Positions 59,451-64,000 of a DNA stretch of 64,000 bases are shown here, in pieces. The first letter of the stretch is position 1; every line of letters starts with the position of its first letter. The position numbers were made by a program, and so were the translations under genes. Source of the DNA: Treponema sp. (GTDB lineage Bacteria; Spirochaetota; Spirochaetia; Treponematales; Breznakiellaceae); NCBI GenBank assembly GCA_009782555.1, contig WRIV01000004.1, positions 97,596-161,595 of the forward strand, written 5' to 3'. The notes below the pieces were generated by a model that was not told the origin of the DNA, searched no databases, and worked only from the letters and a program-made list of their open reading frames with translations.

Positions 59451-61814
59451 TTACTCTATCAAAAACCCATATTCATAGACTTTTGGTTTAATTTTTTCTG
59501 CCAATATAGACAGGTTTTGACGCAAGTTTTTAATCAAGGTGTTGTATTTTTCATCGGTGGATTTTTGCTTCATTGTTCCGCTTTCAGAGCGACCTTGAAA
59601 AAATTCACGAATATCATAAAAAGAAGCGTCCATTGGGACGTTGCGGTGTCCGGCTATTTTTGAATGGTAGTATTTCCATAATTCTTTACCGGATTTTAAT
59701 ACGGCTTTGGCTTCTTTGCTGAATTTTTTACGTTTTATAAAATCATTCATAAAACTGGATTTGAAATTATCTTTTGCTCCAACTTCCTCTGCCGTATAAG
59801 GAATCCAATGGTTTACTCCGTGTTGGGATTGAATTTTATTTCTTTCAAATAAAGCAAAAACTAAGCAATCGTTTTGAAACGAAGTATCATTTTTATAATT
59901 TTCATTAGGAAATAAAAATTGGTCGTTGTGATTTATCCATGTATGTTCAAAAACATGACGAACTGATAAATAGATTGCTATCTGAAGTAAGTTATCTTTC
60001 GTGACCCAAATACCTCTAGGATTGGGGCATAACTCCTTTGAGTATAGAATATAAACGATACTGTTATGCTGAAAGTCATTACCATTTATTCCATCCATAT
60101 AGCCAATTGGATTGCTATTAACCATTTTAAATTCTGAAATCCAGTTATTTATTATCTGTTTTTTATTTAAATTACGAAATGTTTTTTTCCCGATGAAAAT
60201 ATTATCTTTATCATAAATATCCGCTTCTATCTTGTTAAATAACTCAATAATATTAGTATCCCAAATTTTAAATCCTGTGGGGAATTGTCCATTAACATTA
60301 TCAAACGTGAAAGCTGGCATAATAAAACATTTTAACAGTTTAGGTTTAAAAACAAATCGAAAATTTTCAAATGCTGGTCCATTCAAAATTTTTAAAGTCG
60401 AAAATTCACCTATTTTACATCCTTGAATTTCTGAAAAAATTCTCATATTAAATTGTGCAAATAATTCACGCCCCGCTGTTCCTAAAGAAATGCCATATTT
60501 TGAATGCGTTTTTGACTTATTTACACCTACTTTTCCTGTTATTTGTTTACTGGAAACCTCTGCATAGGGCGGATTAATATAAATTATCAGTTTCTTACGT
60601 TTTTTTGGGTTATCAATTATTTCTTTCAGTCCTTCAGGTAATTTATCAAAACTGTCATTCAAAAAATCGAATTGGAATACGTGACTTTCCAGCAGGTTTG
60701 CGCCGTGTTTTATGCGGTCTTTCATTACGTCTACATCTTGCCTGTCAATCGTGGAAGCCCATAAATTGTATTTATTAGTTAAGCCGACCAGTAAATTACC
60801 TGTACCAGCAGCACAATCCCACACATAGTATTCATCCTGCCAATTTTCGCCAAAAGCCATAGTAAGATATTCCTGCGATTTTTGAACCCATATTTGCGGG
60901 GTGAAGAACGAACCTTTTCTTTCTCGAATATCCTGCGGGACTAATAAATCACGGCGGTCAACTATATATTCCCAATATTCTTCTTTGGGTGGACGGATGT
61001 ATATTTCCCAAAAATGCCTGTGGGATAAGCCGTTATCTTTGAATGACACGCTTTTGCTGGTGAAAAGACCCATATCGTCAATTTGGCGGTCTAATTCATA
61101 ATTGGTCTTTTTCAGGAGAACAAACAATTTATCTTTGAGCGTTACATTTTCCTCTGATAACAAGTCGGCAAGGTAAAAATCCCCGTCAATAATGCCTCTC
61201 TTTTTTGCCATACCCCAATCTATGGCGATAGAGGGTTTGACCATTTCCAACCAGCGGTTATATGTCGGGATAAAATTATTTTTATCTATTTGCAAGCGGG
61301 CAAACAATTCGGGAAAGAGGTCGGGACTTGTGGTAAAATTCTTCTTTATGAATTCTTTTAGAATTAGTTTATCGTTATCAAAAGAAAACAACAGTTTTTT
61401 GTCTTCAACGGTTTTTTCCACAATGTCTTTTATCTGGTTAAACTCTTTTGATTTTCGGTCGCTCGGGGCAACGTTCCAGTTAAAATCATTCTGGTAGAAA
61501 ATATCGTGTACGGCGTTATACTGCAAAAACGCTATTTTTTTGTAATCGAATACGCACAGGAAAGGGGGCGGGCTGTATTTATCAAAAGTCCTGCCTTTGC
61601 CGATGGTCAAAATCAACTGGACAAACATTTCCACAATATCGGCGGTGTTTTTCTTAGTTTCGGCCCATATCAAATGGCGGTCGGTATTGTCGGTAATGAC
61701 GAAATCAATACGGTCAACTTCCTGCATAAAAGCGAATTTCTTTGTTCCAAAGTATTCCTGAAAAACGGCGGCTTTGAAATTCGCTTCACCTATTTTTTGG
61801 CTGCTTTTAGGCAT
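59451..61814 (-). CDS. Type IIG-like enzyme: PD-(D/E)xK nuclease fused to N6-adenine methylase (operon B)
   Basis: A 787-aa paralogue of the enzyme at 50206-52629. The ATG at 61814 has GGAAGGGG directly upstream; a TTG four codons earlier lies within that site. Nuclease motif D37 (RIDFVIT) and E52-x-K54 (IWAETKK); methylase motif I DCAAGTGNLL at 333-342; NPPY at 414-417; same closing KPKVYEYGFLIE. The middle (about 440-640) differs strongly from the paralogue, as expected when target recognition has diverged. First gene of operon B, 52 bp before the SIR2 gene. Confidence 0.82.
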   Translation of the reverse strand: MPKSSQKIGEANFKAAVFQEYFGTKKFAFMQEVDRIDFVITDNTDRHLIWAETKKNTADIVEMFVQLILTIGKGRTFDKYSPPPFLCVFDYKKIAFLQYNAVHDIFYQNDFNWNVAPSDRKSKEFNQIKDIVEKTVEDKKLLFSFDNDKLILKEFIKKNFTTSPDLFPELFARLQIDKNNFIPTYNRWLEMVKPSIAIDWGMAKKRGIIDGDFYLADLLSEENVTLKDKLFVLLKKTNYELDRQIDDMGLFTSKSVSFKDNGLSHRHFWEIYIRPPKEEYWEYIVDRRDLLVPQDIRERKGSFFTPQIWVQKSQEYLTMAFGENWQDEYYVWDCAAGTGNLLVGLTNKYNLWASTIDRQDVDVMKDRIKHGANLLESHVFQFDFLNDSFDKLPEGLKEIIDNPKKRKKLIIYINPPYAEVSSKQITGKVGVNKSKTHSKYGISLGTAGRELFAQFNMRIFSEIQGCKIGEFSTLKILNGPAFENFRFVFKPKLLKCFIMPAFTFDNVNGQFPTGFKIWDTNIIELFNKIEADIYDKDNIFIGKKTFRNLNKKQIINNWISEFKMVNSNPIGYMDGINGNDFQHNSIVYILYSKELCPNPRGIWVTKDNLLQIAIYLSVRHVFEHTWINHNDQFLFPNENYKNDTSFQNDCLVFALFERNKIQSQHGVNHWIPYTAEEVGAKDNFKSSFMNDFIKRKKFSKEAKAVLKSGKELWKYYHSKIAGHRNVPMDASFYDIREFFQGRSESGTMKQKSTDEKYNTLIKNLRQNLSILAEKIKPKVYEYGFLIE

Positions 61815-62506
61815 AACCCCTTCCAAGTTGGTACTGATTTACCCTATCATAATACGGTAAAACAAACCATACCCTGTTATGAACCATTTTTCTTCCGTGC
61901 GGAGGGTGAAAAGCCGGGGGATGCCTGAAAAATCCGGTTTCAGAGGCCAAAAACTGACACTTTTTTGGCTCAGGGTGGCTTTGCGGGTGTAGAGAGAGGT
62001 TCTTTTGATATACACCCTCTGGCAAAACTGAAGTTATACCGCCGTTTACCAGGATACTACGGTGTTTTCTTCGGCATACAACGTGCGACATTGCCCATCT
62101 TACCCTACAGGTGTTTTGGGCGGTTTCCCCCTTGCTCCCCTTATTGGCCGTGAAGGAAAAACAGTATATTGGCTTAATTCCTCTGTTTTGGCATATCATA
62201 AGATTGCTTTAGGTTGTTTGCGATTGCATTGTTTCTGTTTCAAAAATTAATTTGACATATAAAAAAATCCGCTATTATCAAAAATGGCAAAAATGATGGA
62301 CGCACGCTCTCCCCGTTAAAAAAAACACACTGCCGATGACATTACGGGCTGTCATAATGACAGAGGAAAATGCTCAAAAATGCCGCTTTTTTGTCATCGT
62401 GAAAATCTATGCAGAACATATCAGGGCATTTCACTTAATACTACTATATTTATATATTTTCATTTTATGACTTTAATGACAATAGAAAGAATACATAGAA
62501 AGTATA
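61815..62506. other. Non-coding stretch upstream of operon B
   Basis: About 690 bp between the operon B leader and the IS element. Short frames on both strands look random. A TATGAT box lies about 40 bases before the ATG at 61814, without a good -35. A perfect palindrome CTGTCATAATGACAG (62349-62363) might be an operator. Otherwise I see nothing. Confidence 0.4.
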
Positions 62507-62520
62507 TATAGTTGATCAAG

Positions 62521-63084
62521 TTAAACAACTGAAAAGCCAAAATAGTCATAAATTGCGGAATCAATAGTTTGATATTTATGAATGTTATCACGAAGATAGC
62601 GTTTCATGTTTGCCCATGATTTTTCTATAGGATTGTAATCCGGTGAATATGGCGGTAGAAACAGTAATCTCACCTTTCCCCTGGCCAACCGGCGCAACCG
62701 TTTCTTTTGATGAAATCTTGCATTGTCCATAATTACCGTATAGCCCCTGGGTATTTCATGAAGAAAGTAATTTTCAAACCAGTCTTCAAAGTACGGGCTG
62801 TCTGTTGAATGTTTGTAACATTCAATCGCATAATGCTCATTGTTGCAAAGAGCGCCAATAACGTTTACCCGATCGAAACGGGTTCCCGGCTTGACATCTT
62901 TTATTATTTGTCCCTTTAGGGAGCGGCCGTATTCCCGTTGAAAATAGTTATTTACGCCGCTTTCGTCAATATAGACACGTTCTTCAAGAGGAACTCTGTT
63001 TAGCCGTGTTCTATATTCCGACCGTTTCTCTTCCGACTTTTCATAATAGGTAAAGGTCTTTTTTTTCGTGTTATTTTTAGTTTT
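62521..63084 (-). CDS. IS630 transposase orfB (DDE domain)
   Basis: An open frame of 187 codons without its own start. It carries the DDE triad: D in RVYIDESGVNNYF, D in YTVIMDNARFHQK and E in YNPIEKSWANMKRYL. Other matches are GTRFDRVNVIGAL and LLFLPPYSPDYNP. It is reached from orfA by a -1 shift on the A8 run at 63059-63066, giving a fused transposase of 281 aa. The stop codon lies inside the terminal inverted repeat. Confidence 0.88.
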   Translation of the reverse strand, partial: KTKNNTKKKTFTYYEKSEEKRSEYRTRLNRVPLEERVYIDESGVNNYFQREYGRSLKGQIIKDVKPGTRFDRVNVIGALCNNEHYAIECYKHSTDSPYFEDWFENYFLHEIPRGYTVIMDNARFHQKKRLRRLARGKVRLLFLPPYSPDYNPIEKSWANMKRYLRDNIHKYQTIDSAIYDYFGFSVV

Positions 63085-63365
63085 TTAAACATGAGGAAAA
63101 TCGCCTGAGGCGTGCAACCGAACTTTTGAGCGAATTCATACAAATACGCATCGGGTTTCTCTTCCGCCGCTCTTTTTAATTCTTCCTTATCTATTATTCG
63201 TTTGCGCTCCCGAAAGACTTTTGTCCCGTCGTATCCGTTTCCGAGTTTTTCTTTCCATTGATAATACGTCTCAGGCGGAATACCAAACGTATTTCTTAAT
63301 TCCCTGAAGGTATGTCCTTCTTCCCTGTAGGCTACCGCGCACCTTATAAATTCTATGCTGTACAT
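63000..63365 (-). CDS. IS630 transposase orfA (helix-turn-helix)
   Basis: A 121-aa protein with an HTH of the type YSIEFIRCAVAYREEGHTFR...FGIPPETYYQWKEKL and a second helical part (FAQKFGCTPQAIFLMFKKLK). In zero frame CGA-AAA-AAA-AGA the heptamer A-AAA-AAA allows a tandem -1 slip into orfB. Without the slip the product ends with an unrelated basic tail (KSRKRNGRNIEHG). Confidence 0.85.
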   Translation of the reverse strand: MYSIEFIRCAVAYREEGHTFRELRNTFGIPPETYYQWKEKLGNGYDGTKVFRERKRIIDKEELKRAAEEKPDAYLYEFAQKFGCTPQAIFLMFKKLKITRKKRPLPIMKSRKRNGRNIEHG

Positions 63366-63480
63366 ATTTTACTTATCGGCTTTTTTTCCAATTACTTAAC
63401 TTGAATTACTATAGAACAAGTTGGAAAAATAGGGATTTTTAGAGGTTCCCTTAATAAATATACAGGGTTTCGGTTAGATT

Positions 63481-64000
63481 TTATTTTGAGGCATCACGGG
63501 GTATGTCAAAGCGGGTTGGGCTTTGCCTAATCTTAAATTGAGTTATGCCGAAGGGAATCCCTTTTGTTTTGGGGGCGTTGCGGAGGCATCCCCCGCAGAA
63601 GGGGGTAGCGGAAAAGCCGCAAGGCTTTGGAGCGAGGGGGAGACTTCCCCCTTCTAAATTCTTACCCAATAGCGGTTTCATAACTTTTTCGCTCTTATGA
63701 CCTGCCAATGCCCTGATTTCAACATCGGATATACCGGAAAGTTGAGCAAGGGTAATGAATGTATGCCGTAGGCTGTGGCACGTTAAAAACCTTTCCCGCT
63801 GTTGGGTTGTGGTAATGCCTAACGCTTCAAGTTCTTTGGCAACGCCGTCCCGAAAGAAACTATTGCAAAGGGGATTCCCTGATATTTGGGGACTTTCCAA
63901 AACGTAACTTTCAGGGGAAGTATTAAAGGCGTTTTTTCTGGCTGTATCCAGCAGTTCTTGAACGGCTGATGTTACAGGGACTTTCCTGACGCTGTTGCAT
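63481..64000 (-). pseudogene. Tyrosine recombinase, 3' end replaced; runs off the window
   Basis: The frame is open at the right edge and reads leftward: VPVTSAVQELLDTARKNAF, GVAKELEALGI, TCHSLRHTFITLAQLSGISD, VEIRALAGHKSEKVM. The Arg of LRHTF and the His/Lys of GHKS are present, but where the Tyr nucleophile should follow (GHKSEKVMxxY) the protein turns into KPLLGKNLEGGSLPLAPKPC and a Gly/Pro/Cys-rich tail coded by a hairpin-rich element. Integration activity is probably lost. It is the likely source of the island's tRNA-Leu att sites. Confidence 0.75.
63551..63655. repeat. Hairpin-rich GC element inside the recombinase gene
   Basis: Four stem-loops in about 105 bp: AAGGGA/TCCCTT (63551-63563), CCCCC/GGGGG (63590-63605), AAAGCC/GGCTTT (63613-63628) and AGGGGGA/TCCCCCT (63635-63652). 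It is much richer in G+C than the flanks and replaces the end of the recombinase. Confidence 0.65.

Larger units (their letters stand above)
62507..63413 (-). mobile_element. IS630-family insertion sequence, apparently complete
   Basis: About 907 bp bounded by imperfect 18-bp inverted repeats: TATAGTTGATCAAGTTAA (62507-62524) and, on the other strand, TATAGTAATTCAAGTTAA (63413-63396), 15 of 18 matching. The outermost TA at each end fits the TA target duplication of IS630/Tc1-type elements. It carries orfA and orfB in overlapping frames on the minus strand. It interrupts no recognisable gene. Confidence 0.85.

Noticed and set aside
61807..62199. Minus-strand frame of 130 codons upstream of operon B
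   Set aside because: No start signal, composition not protein-like, and it overlaps the promoter region of the nuclease-methylase gene.

Overview
The window looks like a chromosome segment of a treponeme (Spirochaetes). Support comes from a P83/100-family antigen gene, a block rpsB-tsf-frr-uppS-cdsA-rseP laid out as in treponemes, an Rnf operon next to a pseudouridine synthase gene, many secreted TPR/LysM proteins, and promoters of TTGxxx-N17-TATACT type. A gut- or host-associated anaerobe is an inference from the Rnf pump, rubredoxin and the absence of aerobic respiration genes. Positions 1 to about 46,600 are GC-rich core genome. From about 47,000 the DNA turns AT-rich and is accessory.

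Core region. 1-9 kb: HD-GYP response regulator, nitroreductase, P83/100 protein, Ldh-type dehydrogenase, PQQ-propeller/HEAT protein, alpha/beta hydrolase, poly(A) polymerase. 8.9-12.5 kb (minus): rluA-like, tag, P-loop/Asp23-like, degenerate MA-peptidase/TPR. 12.5-19 kb (plus): DUF212 membrane protein, rnfC-D-G-E-A and a GH57-like protein that lacks the catalytic Glu. 19-24 kb: DUF3795, metG, two broken small genes, a FemAB-like transferase with an unusual insertion. 24-31.7 kb: TPR proteins, LysM transglycosylase, rubredoxin, ArsP-like permease, DUF362 lipoprotein. 31.7-45.2 kb: argA, CpXC, rseP, cdsA, uppS, frr, tsf, rpsB, maf, tRNA-Arg(CCG), ftsH, tilS, rplY, tRNA-Gln(TTG), capA. 45.2-47.4 kb: small accessory genes.

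Island (about 47.5 kb to beyond 64 kb, nearly all minus strand). Two head-to-tail defence-type operons each end in a copy of a ~490-bp repeat (47660-48147 and 54048-54547). The repeat starts with the 3' half of a tRNA-Leu(GAG) gene, as expected of an integrase attachment site, and holds several stem-loops whose stems differ between the copies by compensatory base-pair changes. Operon A (53920 to 48573): S24/LexA-like repressor, DJ-1/PfpI protein, a PD-(D/E)xK + N6-methylase enzyme (type IIG-like), a 306-aa zinc-ribbon/membrane protein, and a truncated nuclease-like gene with a possible AbiJ-like N-terminus. Operon B (61814 to 54532): a paralogous nuclease-methylase, SIR2-like protein, HerA ATPase (the SIR2-HerA pair is a known anti-phage arrangement), a YhcG/DUF1016 nuclease, a Fic antitoxin and Fic. 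A complete IS630-type element with a frameshifted transposase (62507-63413) and a broken tyrosine recombinase running off the right edge follow.

The most interesting parts are the covarying structured repeat and the two operons, which share a paralogous leader enzyme and a common 3' module, suggesting interchangeable defence cassettes at one tRNA-Leu site. All function calls rest on reading motifs by eye; no database search was run.
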